Assembly (NCBI GenBank): GCA_026874595.1
Contig: CM049322.1
Span: 3,021,900-3,085,899, forward strand
DNA from: Sipunculus nudus
Taxonomy: Eukaryota; Annelida; Sipuncula; Golfingiida; Sipunculidae
Reading direction: 5' to 3'
Length of the DNA: 64,000 nucleotides
Shown: positions 12,003-23,050 of the stretch, one piece after another
Position numbering within the stretch: the first letter of the stretch is position 1
How the letters are laid out: the number at the start of each line of letters is the position of its first letter
Position numbers and translations under genes: made by a program
The notes under the pieces: generated by a model
Seen by the model: the letters and a program-made list of their open reading frames with translations, nothing else
Told to the model about the DNA's origin: nothing
Databases searched by the model: none

Positions 12003-13536
12003 CAGTGGCGGATCCAGAGGGGTAGCTTTGGGGGTTCAGCCCCCCCCCCCCCCCCCACCCCCAAGACTGAAACATTGTTAACATTTTTTTATCAGAGAAG
12101 ATTTTCTTTACATTATTTCCAGTTGCCGTCATACAAATATCACCCTATCAACTGAAAAACAAAAGTTGAAAACCTAAGGAATCGTTAGGAGAAACGCATG
12201 TCGACACAAGTATCAGGCATCTTTTTATATTCCCCCGCCGTTAGGAGAGAGGACTACTAAAATGGTCCGCGTCTGTCAGTCCTTCAATCCGTTCGTCCGT
12301 CCCGCGTCATTACTGATGCCACACTTTAATAGTTAAACATATGGCCGGGGACCATTGTGGCCCAAGGTCTTTGTTGTATTTTTAAATTACTAGTTGGGTA
12401 TTTTCCAACATTGGTTATAGACGTTACAAATTTCGATCTACATCATCTATCAACCGTGACTCCCTCAAGCCTTTCTCATGGGATGTTCCAGCTGTCCTTG
12501 GGCTTGGACATCAAAGTAGTTCAAGCTATACCAGTTATTCAAATTTAAACGCTGGTGACTAATGCGTTAAATAAGTAGTTAGAAAATAATATTCAATCAT
12601 GAGTTATTCGTTTGCCTTTTTCAATGATGTTTAGTGCAGCTAAAAATGTTTATATGTATAGTTGTGTCTTTATTTTATGACTGATCAATTATTTGAGATT
12701 AAATAATGAACAAAATGTTTACATCGTTTGGCAAAGTTTTCATGTAATTATCGACGTTGGTTGATTCGTCCGTTAGCAGCTGTACTCAACAGTTATAGAC
12801 GGACTTATCAGGAGAGACAGAAAAAATCAATGTTTACCTGGATCACAATAATATCTCACAAATATATTTATAAAAAGACCGTCTTTATTTTTGGTTTTAG
12901 GGGAACCTTTAATTAGATATAAATTTCTGAAAGGGGCGAGCAGACCGGTTATGCAAAATCGAGTTGGTTAACTTGCCCCACATTTCTCTTGAATTTATAT
13001 AATTCTCGCTATAAACTGTAAATTCACAAAATTTAAAATACACATAATATGAATTGTCTGACTTTAAAGTCTGCATGTACGTTTAGTCTCAACTTCGTTA
13101 ATGAGTTTCCAGTTGTAAACTATGTCTCCAGAAAATATTATGTTGCACATCTGTTCCCATTTGAATAATTTCACAATTTACAAATTGTCAGATCGTATAA
13201 GAGGTGGGAAAATGCAAAAGGTATATTTTGATATCTATAGCCGTGGAGTTAAGTTTTTTTTTTTTTGGTTTCCAGTCTTATTTAATGTTAGACCGAAACT
13301 ACGACTACATGTTTACAAGAGACTGAATGTGGCACTGGCCATTCGGTACCTCTGTCTCTCATCCATCGATAACAGTTGATTTAAAAAAAAATAATTATTC
13401 TGAAGTTTATGAACAGAAAAAAGGCAGTTTTTCGTTTTAAAAAACGGCAAAGAATTCAGTTTTTTTATAGGTACAAAGTGACTTAAATTCAAATAACGTA
13501 TCCAACGATTGACCGATTATAACCATTTGAAATATA

Positions 13537-13585
<49 letters not shown>

Positions 13586-13693
13586 AGATAAATGTCTATG
13601 GCAAGTACCTGCGCCAATATATATATATATATTATGCAAAATATCCACTAGCCCCCCCCCCCCCCCACTTGCAAAATCCTGGATCCGCCCCTG
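12003..13693 (+). mobile_element. hAT-like element nested in the left TIR, 5-bp target duplication
   Basis: It starts CAGTGGCGGATCCAG and ends CTGGATCCGCCCCTG, a 15-bp terminal inverted repeat with one mismatch. GAACC lies directly on both sides (11998-12002 and 13694-13698). Long C runs follow just inside each end (12040-12056 and 13652-13666). The interior is AT-rich with (TA)n at 13531-13582 and 13613-13632 and has no long coding frame. CAG...CTG termini of this kind are familiar from hAT-type elements; that family assignment is from memory. Confidence 0.65.
13531..13632. repeat. Two (TA)n microsatellites
   Basis: Uninterrupted AT/TA dinucleotides at about 13531-13582 and 13613-13632, both inside the nested hAT-like element. 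Confidence 0.95.
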
Positions 13694-15094
13694 GAACCCC
13701 ATAGTCCCCGGACCCCATAAACCTATTTCCTCATTTTCCATTATTTATACCGTTAAAAACACCACTATTGTTGATGTAAGGACAGGGCAAAGTCCCTAAA
13801 TGTTACACATTTGTAAATGACCGATTCACTGAAAGATTTATAATTACAAAAATATTTCGATGAAGACGGACCTCATTTACTTGAATTTGCCGACTGTTCA
13901 ATTTTGACGGACCCCAGTAACAACCGCTCATATTTTTATTTATGACTAAAAGAGGACAAAAATAGCACTCATGTCACACACTAAATATAATATTTGTTAT
14001 TTTAAATGAAAATATAATAGTGCTGACACAGTGGGGGAGATTTAATTTGAAGTGCACTAACAGTTGAGCGGACCTGAGACTGATATATCAGAGCACTTCC
14101 ACATAACAACAGGTTTCGTGCTCCGTTCATAAAAACCATGCAATTTTAAAGTTGGCAGTAATATAAATACCGAAAGGAATTGTTGATTTCTTGCAATTCA
14201 AGCAACTACAGGTTCCAAAATAAATGTTTTTTTAAATGTTTTTAATTATTAAACTTTTTAAAACGCTACACAAATGAAATAAATAGCAAATATAAAATTA
14301 TGAATAAAAACTGAGACAGAAATTTAAAAATACAGATACAAACACAATAATAAATTGCAAGGGTGTTATGGCTAAACGTGATGTGAAATTCACGTATGTA
14401 CTAAAGAAATGGTAAAACAACGAGAAAACGGGGTCCGTGTAATCCGTGAGGTCCGTGCGCCAGGGTCCGTAAGTGTTTTTTTTTTATCAAATTTTGTTGC
14501 AAAACAGACTATTTTTTATGTTTTAACCAAACATGATATAAATATGTCTTAAGATAAGATTATGCTAAAATATCTGGACAAATTACCATGAGAGTTTAAG
14601 AATTACAAATTTTTCTTGGGGTCCGGGATCCGGAATGGGATCCGGGTTTTACACACTGCCTGAACGCAGTTACTGTCTCACTGGAAAACATTGGCTCAGC
14701 TTTCAAACAGAAAGGAGTGATTGATATTTAAAAAATATATACAGCCATAAAATGTACCACATAATATAATGCTACCACGAACGTTTGCGCAGCGGGATTG
14801 CCCGACCATGTTAATGCTCAGTTTTTGTGCGTTATACCCGGAAGTCAATTATCGAGATCATGTCTCAGCGCTGAACTGTACTACCAAGCAAGATAACAGG
14901 TTCCTTTACTGGCGGATTCACGGGCTCGGAGGGCAACTTTAAAGGCGATGTTTAGCATAATATATATTTTCATATAAAAATGATTTTATTTAACATATTT
15001 CTTCATTTATTTAACACAACTTCTTCGAAAATTCTCCGGTCATCAACACGGCTTCAATTAGAGTTTTATGCATAACACCATGCATATAATTGAT

Positions 15095-15212
15095 CTATAT
15101 ATTAATAGCGTAACGCGATTGTGTGAATTTACATGTCTCCTTTGACACTACGGTTTGCCGTGATTTTTGACATACATATGCTCCAAGTTTGTCCGAAGAC
15201 ATTCCACCATTC
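15095..15212 (+). repeat. Dispersed repeat, right copy
   Basis: Partner of 11564-11692: 'CTATATATTAATAGCGTAACGCG', 'CACTACGGTTTGCCGTGATTTT', 'GACATACATATGCTCCAAG' and 'TTTGTCCGAAGACATTCCAC'. Same orientation, about 3.53 kb apart. Confidence 0.6.
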
Positions 15213-15718
15213 GGACAAGAACGTATTCGTCCAGGTTATTCAGACTCCGACACAAGGTTAACTCAGAGACAGAACACTTATACCAAATGTCGGATTCAAA
15301 GAGACAGTAACATTGTACATACAAGACATGCATTTGTGACAGACTATTTGACATCAGAACTAAATGCTCGCCCAAAACCGTGCGTAGCACTAGTAATTGC
15401 TAGTGTCGGTATTAAATGAAAAAGGATGACAATGAATAGATTAGAAGTAGGAGTTTGATGTCTGATTCTGGTATGTTCGTCCGCCCTCCCGCTGGTGGGG
15501 GTGATAAGTGTATTTCACGTCAGGTATTAATGCTGCATAATAACATATATTAAACTAATGAGAAATATGAGCGTGTGTGTTAATGAGAGCGTGTGGAGGG
15601 ACAGAAGTCACCCAGTCCCGTGCACATCGCTGTATGTTCTACTTGGAATAAAAACGACATCATCAACTTGATCTGCTCAAATACATTGCATCATGTTGCC
15701 TTAATGAAGTTTATGTTT

Positions 15719-15724
15719 TTTATT
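15719..15724 (-). terminator. Candidate polyadenylation signal of the lectin receptor
   Basis: AATAAA on the minus strand about 160 bases past the TAG stop at 15885. It is the first good signal downstream of the tail exon. A six-base match is weak evidence on its own. Confidence 0.35.
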
Positions 15725-15884
15725 GGAAACAGTGAAAACCCACTCTTAATATAACACAAGCCTGTTGGTGTAGATTAATCCTTTTTTTTTTCTTTAACAG
15801 TATTTGTATAACCGTTAATCTAACTTGAATTTGTGCTAACTTAAAATATATTCCGGAGAAACATGATTAATGAACATTTGTTAT

Positions 15885-16037
15885 CTAATATCCACCTTTA
15901 CAGCCAACTTTTAACATCCTCAGTATAATTTTTACATTTATATTTCCCAAACAATCCATGGACTTGCCTGTTTGTTGTAATGGGATGTGCTCTCCTGTTG
16001 TCTGACCAGGCGTAGTTGTCTGTCTACCTCTATCCTG
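15885..16037 (-). CDS. C-type lectin-like receptor: cytoplasmic tail exon (putative last exon)
   Basis: The acceptor 'TTTCTTATATCACAG' ends at 16038 and the frame continues in phase 0 from the transmembrane exon. The peptide starts QDRGRQTTTPGQTTGEHIPL and is open to a TAG at 15885, adding about 50 residues rich in Thr, Gln, Gly and Lys. I see no ITAM, ITIM or other tyrosine signalling motif; the only Tyr is the final residue. Inside the exon, CAG|GCAAGT (donor just after 'QQT') is a textbook GC-AG donor, so a variant tail spliced to an unseen exon is possible. The exon is supported mainly by phase continuity and splice-site quality. Confidence 0.55.
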   Translation of the reverse strand, partial: QDRGRQTTTPGQTTGEHIPLQQTGKSMDCLGNINVKIILRMLKVGCKGGY

Positions 16038-16165
16038 CTGTGATATAAGAAACACATTTACACACAGGTATATGTGACGTACGATTAGTGAAGGCATTAA
16101 ATTATTACATGATATTGTACTCCATGTTACATTATGGTTACATTGATTATGTTTCCAAGACTCAC

Positions 16166-16290
16166 CCTCCTCCGTCTGTATATAAACACACCAACCAGGA
16201 TACCAACAAGGAAGACAACAGCTCCAACAGAACAGCTTACAATCAATGTTATTCTATGTGTTGTCTTGTTCTGGGCTGTTTTTTCTGCAC
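16166..16290 (-). CDS. C-type lectin-like receptor: transmembrane exon
   Basis: The exon lies between the acceptor TTTTTAG (ending 16291) and the donor GG|GTGAGT (16166). It enters in phase 1, matching the second CTLD exon at 16718, and leaves in phase 0. The peptide begins GAEKTAQNKTTHR, an extracellular stalk with an NKT glycosylation sequon. It continues into a hydrophobic helix of about 23 residues ('ITLIVSCSVGAVVFLVGI', then LVGVFIY) and ends in RRRR, a classic stop-transfer. The order, CTLDs then helix then basic tail, predicts a type I membrane protein with the lectin domains outside the cell. Confidence 0.82.
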
Positions 16291-16717
16291 CTAAAAATCA
16301 ATATTTCGATACAGTTTCCCGAACCACTGCATAATCTCTGCGATATTGCACAAAACTAATAGACAAAGTATTCTAATTTGAAGAGAATATTCATATTTTT
16401 TCCTAGTGCAGCAGTGAAAGAATAATTGTCACCATATATAAAAGGTATCAAACCTTAAGGGTTTCAGGCTGGTTAACATAATTTTACAGACTTTACTACC
16501 AGGTATATGTCCATTTTCTGTTTAATTAGCTATGGAAGGAGGAAATAACACTGTCAAATGCCTTGTCAAGGTACATTGATCAGATTTACAAACTCTCAAC
16601 AAATATTGTTATCTTATAATGTGCAGGTATCTAATTATACTGTTCACTGATTTCAGACAACAATAGTTTTTACCAATCGCTCAATATGGACTGTCATTTT
16701 GAGTGTGTTGGAATTAC

Positions 16718-16864
16718 CTGTTTGCAGGTTTACACACACAAACGTGACCTCATAATGACAAGGCTTTGGTTCAAATATCAGTGATGATTGTTGTATCGTG
16801 ACTAGTCCACAGCGCCCGATGTCTTTTATTTGATGAGGGTCCCAGCTTCTGTATATCTTACCAA
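16718..16864 (-). CDS. C-type lectin-like receptor: CTLD-2, C-terminal half
   Basis: The acceptor 'CTATTTGCAG' ends at 16865 and the donor CAG|GTAATT follows 16718. The exon is 147 bases, phase 1 in and 1 out. The joined codon restores GTT (Val) with the previous exon, giving 'DDTDGP' then 'VGKIYRSWDPHQ'. It carries the last CTLD cysteines ('RCGLVTI', 'CHYEVTFVCV'), of which the last two form the conserved C-terminal pattern. The usual WND calcium/sugar motif is replaced by CGLVTI, and no EPN or QPD is seen, so classical Ca2+-dependent sugar binding is unlikely. Confidence 0.82.
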
Positions 16865-17090
16865 CTGCAAATAGCCCAACCATTTTATAGTTTAACTTTG
16901 CCAGAGATGAACCCCGTAATAGTTATGTTTATCTTACAAATGCCTCCTGGGTGAACAGTTTACACAACATTGATTATACGCTCTCCAATTCGAATACTTT
17001 TCCACGTCTCGTCGTGTAGATTCAAACATAATTTCATCGAAAAAGTATATCCAGTATAAAGGGTATAAAAAGTTTTCCAATAATACAAAC

Positions 17091-17336
17091 CTGGTCCGTC
17101 AGTATCATCCAGCCATTCCTCTTTCCTTAATCCAACCCAGAATCTGTCACAGTTCCACCGATGTCTCGCTAGTTCTTCCATTGTATCCCTGTGTTTGACC
17201 AGAGCCATGGTATACCCCCAGGTGTGACAGTACGCCCGGGCCTCATGCCAAGTCAGCCTCTCACAGTAATGGAGGAAACAGATACCATTGTGTTCTCGTC
17301 CTATACCCCCCGGAACCGAGTTTTTGCAGCCTGGGT
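17091..17336 (-). CDS. C-type lectin-like receptor: CTLD-2, N-terminal half
   Basis: The acceptor 'GCTTCATCGCAG' ends at 17337 and the donor CAG|GTTTGT follows 17091. The exon is 246 bases, phase 1 in and 1 out. It shows standard CTLD features in order: an N-terminal Cys in 'DPGCKNSV', the Cys pair of 'ICFLHYCERLTWHEARAYC', the first-helix pattern W.EA...C, 'MALVKHRDTMEELARH', then 'FWVGLRKEEW' (the WIGL-type core) and 'DDTDGP'. It is the strongest protein homology in the window. The upstream partner is the exon at 17550-17666, also phase 1. Confidence 0.88.
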
Positions 17337-17549
17337 CTGCGATGAAGCAACAAACGTACAATTAAGTAATTACTGATACATATATTGTAATAATTCAGGA
17401 TTTTTTTCACCAAATTTTCCATTCTGTTTTACCCGTGATACATCAAAATACTTTTTCCATGAAATATGATCGATGTGTAATAAACAACCAGGAAATTAAC
17501 AAATTCAAACCGTCCAAAAAAATGATTTTTTTTTCTAAGAAAATTCAAC

Positions 17550-17666
17550 CTTTATTCTGACACATGTTTCCCGTTGTCGTATCGGAACACCTTCCTGGTT
17601 CCAGTCTCCGCGTTTTCTGGTTGAACCACACACAAGTTTTGTTGCTGTTTTTGTCTTCAAGGAAAC
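17550..17666 (-). CDS. C-type lectin-like receptor: CTLD-1, C-terminal half
   Basis: The acceptor 'ATTTTGTAG' ends at 17667. The frame enters in phase 1 and reads GFLEDKNSNKTCVWFNQ, then EPGRCSDTTTGNMCQNK, with three cysteines in the CTLD C-terminal pattern. If spliced at AAAG|GTTGAA (17550) the exon is 117 bases, phase 1-1, and joins CTLD-2 in frame. The donor is weak. Unspliced, the next codons are GGT TGA, a stop at 17545-17547, and an AATAAA lies at 17551-17556, overlapping the exon end. The domain may therefore end a short secreted product or continue into the two-domain receptor. Confidence 0.7.
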
Positions 17667-18069
17667 CTACAAAATCTAAAAATTATAGTTGAACGTAGCG
17701 ATATTGAGAAATTCTTGTAATATACAATCATTTAATACCAAATAAAGAAAATAATGATTTTATTACCACAATCAAATAATATTTGTTTTTTACATTATAG
17801 GAAATTTAAATGATTGTCTGAGTGCTGCATGACCGATTATATCAAATAATTTGAAAAAAAAAAATTAATACAATTTTCCTAGCGATTTCGGAGAGAATTT
17901 AAGAAAAATAATTTCTTGCTAAATACATAGTTCAGTTAATACACAGTCTATATATGTGAACATATTACGTGGGTTAGATTCATGGCCCTCCCAGTCGCTG
18001 TTTGGAGACAACAAAGAGAGTTATTTATGGTATAATATGCTAATGCTACACTATTTGAAGATCGTTTAC

Positions 18070-18288
18070 CTCCACTCTCCCCATCAATCCATCTCCACTG
18101 GTTCATCTCTCTTCTCCTCAGGTGCACCCATGATGACGTCATGTTGTATCGACTCATGTACTCCAAGACCTGACTCATTTCGCTTTTATTCCCGAACGAC
18201 CCCAGTTTACTACGATTCAGTCTGCAGCAGTGTTCAGCACGGAACCACGTCGCTGCTTCACCACAGCTAGGCTGAGCAGACGCATAAT
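18070..18288 (-). CDS. C-type lectin-like receptor: CTLD-1, N-terminal half
   Basis: The acceptor 'AATATTAG' ends at 18289 and the donor GGAG|GTAAAC follows 18070. The exon is 219 bases, phase 1 in and 1 out. The peptide contains 'SCGEAATWFRAEHCCRLN', then 'SSWVHLRRREMNQWRWIDGE', which is the CTLD WVGL core followed by the W.W.DG motif. The first half is short for a CTLD and carries a Cys-Cys pair. This is the most upstream lectin exon seen; the next possible coding piece on this strand is a signal-peptide exon at 26473 or beyond. Phase 1 at the 5' edge suits every signal-peptide exon described below. Confidence 0.8.
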
Positions 18289-18514
18289 CTAATATTTAAA
18301 AAATATAACAAAACATTGAAATGTTGGACTTAAAGCAGTGAAAAACATGAAAGGTTTTGTTATCATTTATACACAATGAGATTAAACAGGACGTGTGTAT
18401 CGGGGAATCCTCAGGCCATAGACCATCTAACGACACCCTCACCTTCCCTGGTAAGCTGTAACACCTCTCATTTGATTTATTTATTTTCTCATTTCTGAGA
18501 CTTGTTTCATTTTT

Positions 18515-21138
18515 AGCTCAGCTGACTATAAGTCATCTGAGCTATAGTCGTGGTCCATTGTCCGTCGTCCGTCCGTCTGTCCGTCTGTCCGTCCGTCCGT
18601 CCGTCCGTAGATGTGGCACGTTTTGAAACCGTAAGACCTAGGAATCCAAAATTCGGCATAGTGTTAGATGTCCCCAAGATCTCCTACCAAGCCGAAAACT
18701 GGGTCTTTGCAACTTTGTTCCTTTGAGAAATTAAGGAAAAACCTCAATTTTTTTATTAAAAACCTATTTTCACACTTCAGGGCTGCCTAATATCAAAACC
18801 ACTCATCTGTTTTTCCTCATATTTACCATAAATAATCCTCTATATAGTTCCTATGTACATGCCTGAAATTATGTCTGTATTATATAATTTAAGAAAGTTA
18901 TGGGCCAGAACATAATGCATTTTGTAAAAAATCAGGAAAGATAATTGATCACTTAACACAAAACTTGTTAAAGCTATGGACTTTTTTTCAAGTAATATAA
19001 CTTTAATTAATCAAAATTAAATTGTATACCCAAAATTAGATCAAAATCTTTTAAATATTTTAAAATATTAACAAAAATAAAAAATTGGTACCTTAAATTT
19101 TGCCTAACTTTGACCATGGCACGTTTTTTTCCTGTAAGTACTGAGGATTTAATTTTCTCAGCATGTTTTTGTGAGCATTATTTCTGTTAACACCAAAAAT
19201 TTGAAACCACTTGATCAAAAACTGTAGATTTTATTCAAGTTTTCAAGCACCATGTAACATATTGTTTACATCAGGCTAGTGTTATACAGTTTGCAAAAGC
19301 TCAGCTCCCCAGCTTAAGCTCTCAGTTCCTAAAATTTGGCATACAATTAGATGTCTCCAAAATTCCCTACCATGCCAAGAATTTGGTCACTAGGACTTAA
19401 TACCTTTGAAATATTAATGAAAAACTTCATTTTTCAATTAAAAACCCATTGTTACACTTCAATACTGCCTAATATCAAAACCACTGATCTGACTTTAATC
19501 ATATATAATATACATGTTTTTCTATGCATTCTCTGTGCACATGCCAGAAATGATGTCAGTATTGCGTAATTGTTTTAAGTTATGGGCCCAAACATAATGC
19601 ACTTTGTAAAAAATCAAGAAATATATTTACTCTTTTAACATGAAAATTGCTGAAGGTAGACATTTTTTACCAGGGATATAACATTATTTAATCAAGATTC
19701 AATTGTATTCCCAAAATTAGTTCTGAATTTTTCAAATTTTATAGATATTAGCATAAATATAAAATTAGTACCTTAAATTTTGCCCAACTTTGACCATTTC
19801 ACTTTTGTTTCATGTGAGCTCTGTTTATATAATTTTCATATCATGCACACATAAGGATTTCAGCTTTTTAGTTTAGAAAGCTTAAAGAAATTGGCCAAAA
19901 ATTGTAGCTTTTATTAATGTTTTTATGAGACCATGTCAGACCTTGGCTCTCTCCAGCCACTCTTGAGTCACCTGTATGTTGACCTTGTTGAACTTTCAGC
20001 AAATTATGCACGCTTGAGGCAAGGCAGCTTATGGCCAGCCACAGTTGATCCAGGTGTCCAACCCAACTCATCTAGTAGTTTTAACCAACAACATAACAAT
20101 AAACAATAAATTAATCAATTTTTAATGGTTTTTAATAACAAATTAAAGAAAAATAGAAAAGAAATTTGTTAGTTTATAATAAAAGGGGATTAACATTGCA
20201 GTTACTGATGATATAAGAATCTTGTATCGCTGGATAGAATGTCACATTCCAAATAACACCATGCAGTCACCTATGGCATTTTTCAGTTCAATTTTAATAA
20301 TGAAAAAGTAAATCATATTATTCATTACTAATCATTAGGGATCATATGAAGGAAATTTATGATAGACAAAGATGCAGTTGATAATATTAATCTAGATTCC
20401 TACTGTGTCTAGTGTGTATATTGATGTGAAATAAGTCCAAAATAAATATATCACATTTATTTTTCTTTTATATAAATAAAAGCCATAAAAACAGGTACTT
20501 ATGATCATTATTTAAATGTGTGAATTTTGTACATTCTGGATTCTCAACACCATTGTTTGGTGAAAACTGAATAAATACCAGACATGGTGGGAATACTTTG
20601 CAATTGTATTTAAATACGAATATGAATATGTACTCCATTATAAAATTTCTTGCATAAAGATTGGGAATTCAGGTAAAAATGAAAGTATATGAATACCAGT
20701 GCAAATACTTTCCAAATGTATTCATGAATGCATTCATGAATATATTCTTTAATATTATTTTAATAATCATTTCAGTTATATTTCATTTTAAAAATCATCT
20801 GATTCTCTTATTATTTTTAATAAAAATTATATCTGGGACAATATTTGTAATTTTTTTGATAAATAGTTTAACTCTTATATTATATGTTCTGCTTATAAGT
20901 TATATGGCCAAGTCAAAATCTGTATGACAATAGTACTCCATTTATTAATAAAATAAATGAAATCAATTCTCTTCTCTGTCTCCAAAGGTACTATCAAAAT
21001 CATACATAAGCTTAACAACAACAACTCATAATACAGCTTATACTTATTACCACACAAAACCAGCATGTGCCTCATTTCTAAATCATATTTTTTTATCATA
21101 TATAACAGCTGAGCGCCGTGACCCATAGGTCCCTTGTT
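18515..21138 (+). mobile_element. Hairpin-headed dispersed element, copy 3
   Basis: The head hairpin is at 18516-18542 (GCTCAGCTGAC ... GTCATCTGAGC), followed by GTCCGTCCGTCTGTCC repeats. The tail is CAGCTGAGCGCCGTGACCC at 21106, then ATAGGTCCCTTG. The core is homologous to copy 1 ('GATGTCCCCAAGATCTCC', 'AGTTATGGGCC', 'GTACCTTAAATTTTGCC') and contains a second internal partial copy from ~19330. It sits in the large gap upstream of the lectin exons. No protein is seen. Confidence 0.68.
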
Positions 21139-22199
21139 TTATATTTCTTTTTTAGTAATTAGCAATTAGTTTTTAAAGTTATATCTATAAACTGGGGGAT
21201 ATAAATAAACAGCTGTGTGATTTGCTCCGTTGGTTTATAGCATCCAAATATATCTATAATAAGGGAGGAAGTCTTTTCGTTATTACTCCCTGTTAGGTCT
21301 TAACACGGAGGAACCCCCCCCCCCCCCCCCCCCGCGAAAATAAACTAAAATTCGCATGCGCGTTCGGCACGGCCTTCTTGGTATAGATTATAGAGTACTA
21401 CTAGGTCTTGGTTTGGGTCGATCGTAACAATCTCAAGGCTTCTCCGCTGATGCTGGTACTCTATTCGATCCTCTGCTGAATCGTTTGTGCTGCCGAGACC
21501 ACAGAAGCCCGTTTTAAGTTTTACATAAGACGTAAACATGTATTCAGTTATTTTATCCCGGGTATTACATTTGAAAGGTGAGATATTGCAAGTAATAAAC
21601 GTACATGCGCGTTTTCGGCGTTGACATTAACATGCATTACCCAAACGATTATGTTTGATTTCCAAAGTTATTAAACCCCTCTTGAGCTTACTGACTACAT
21701 TATGCAAATATTTTTCAGAGAACGGTTCCTGGGGATTAGAAACACCTCATAGATTTTTTAAAGTGCCTAAACATGTCATCTTTTCATATTAATAAAAATC
21801 AAAATATGTGAGGGGTCTTCCCCTTCCATTCCTTTCCGATGTACTATAGTTAACCTTCATTAAATATGGTTCATAATTGAAAAATATATATATTCATAGG
21901 CGGAAAAATTGTATGTAGTAATATTAAAAAAAATAATATATATATATAATTAAAAAAATAGATGCACAATTTAAGAACTTAGTTTTCATCAGAACAATTA
22001 ATCCCCCCCAAAAATTTACTGACAGGTACTTCATATTGAAAGCTACGCGATATCAAGCCAAGTGGATCGAATAAAGGAGCATATCGATAACCATCTTGAA
22101 TTCTTTATGTATGGGTTTAGAGAGTGTAAAACAGGGAGTCACTTCCTGGATGATGTAACAAGGTCCAGACCCAACGCTTCAACGGAATCGTGAGACCTT
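21139..22199. other. Unique AT-rich stretch with a 20-base C run
   Basis: No gene is supported. It contains an uninterrupted C run at 21314-21333, short AT-rich microsatellite-like sequence near 21930-21950, and otherwise unremarkable sequence. Confidence 0.5.
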
Positions 22200-23050
22200 C
22201 AATGGAAGAACCCTAACCGTTTACAGGCACAAACCGTAACCGTTAGACCTAGACAAGTTTAACTGCTCATAAATTGATGCCCCATGCAAATCTCCTGGGA
22301 CACCTGAAATTGGGTTATAGTGACCTCTATTCTGTGAACAATGGCCGAGAATATAATTATGAGCACCCATAGAGTCAGACCGGGCACAACGTCTAACCAT
22401 TTGGCAAAGGATCTTCTGACATGACATTCAGGAGGGCACTTTGTAAATCTGCATGAAAACCTGCAGTTAGGTCATGGTGACCTGTAATCTGCAAGCTTCG
22501 GGAAAAAAACATAATTCAGAGCATCCTGAAAGTAAGATAAAACCATGTAATGTGACAAACAGGGATGTCATTTACAAGTATCCTTTAATACCTGAAATTG
22601 GGTCAATATTCCTAAAATTTGGTCAATGTCGTCTATATTACGTGAGTTATAGGTGAAAATGATTTTAGCACTGTGAAAGTCAGATGGGCACAAATCAGTA
22701 CTGATAGATCCAGAACTTTACAACTTCAAATTCGAAGAAGTTCTCGTCAACTCTCCGTCATCACCTGAGATTAGGGCATGATGACTCATACTGTGTGTGC
22801 TATAAGCTGGAAACCTAAGTGTGAGCATCATATAACATACATTTTGCTCGATATTTACCGCTAGACCTAGAAGGTTCTGATTTTATTAAGATCCAATGAG
22901 GTTCCTGTTATAATTCTGTGGTAACCTAAAGTCTTGTCACTCTCACCTATATTCCGCAAGTTATTTGAAAGAACATGATTTGAGAACACTGATAGTCAGA
23001 CTGGCATAACTTGTAGCATTTTAACGTAGAAACTGCTAAATAAGGTAACA
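22200..23050 (+). repeat. Decayed array related to the ~335-bp unit
   Basis: Motifs recur in order: '(G)GCACAAA.CGTAACCGTTAGACCTAG' at 22225, 'GACCGGGCACAAC' at 22378, 'CAGATGGGCACAAATCAG' at 22680, 'CTAGACCTAGAAGGTTCTG' at 22861, and 'CAGACTGGCATAAC' at 22996, each followed by 'ACCTGAAATT.GGTCA' and 'CTATATTCTGCAAGTTAT'-like blocks. Spacing is irregular (about 170-310 bases). These look like old copies of the units in element copy 2. Confidence 0.55.

Larger units (their letters stand above)
11981..14660 (+). mobile_element. 2.68-kb non-autonomous DNA transposon with ~45-bp TIRs and target duplication
   Basis: The left end GGTAGTGTGTAAAACCCG and the right end (read inverted) GGCAGTGTGTAAAACCCG differ at one base. 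They are flanked by direct repeats TGAATGCAG (11972-11980) and TGAACGCAG (14661-14669), an 8-9 bp target duplication with one transition. The left inverted repeat is interrupted at 12003 by another element and resumes at ~13699 with 'CCCCGGACCCCATA', which matches the inverted right end ('CCCGGACCCCA' near 14620). No transposase is seen. The superfamily is unassigned; a target duplication of this size fits several, including hAT, P and Merlin. Confidence 0.72.
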
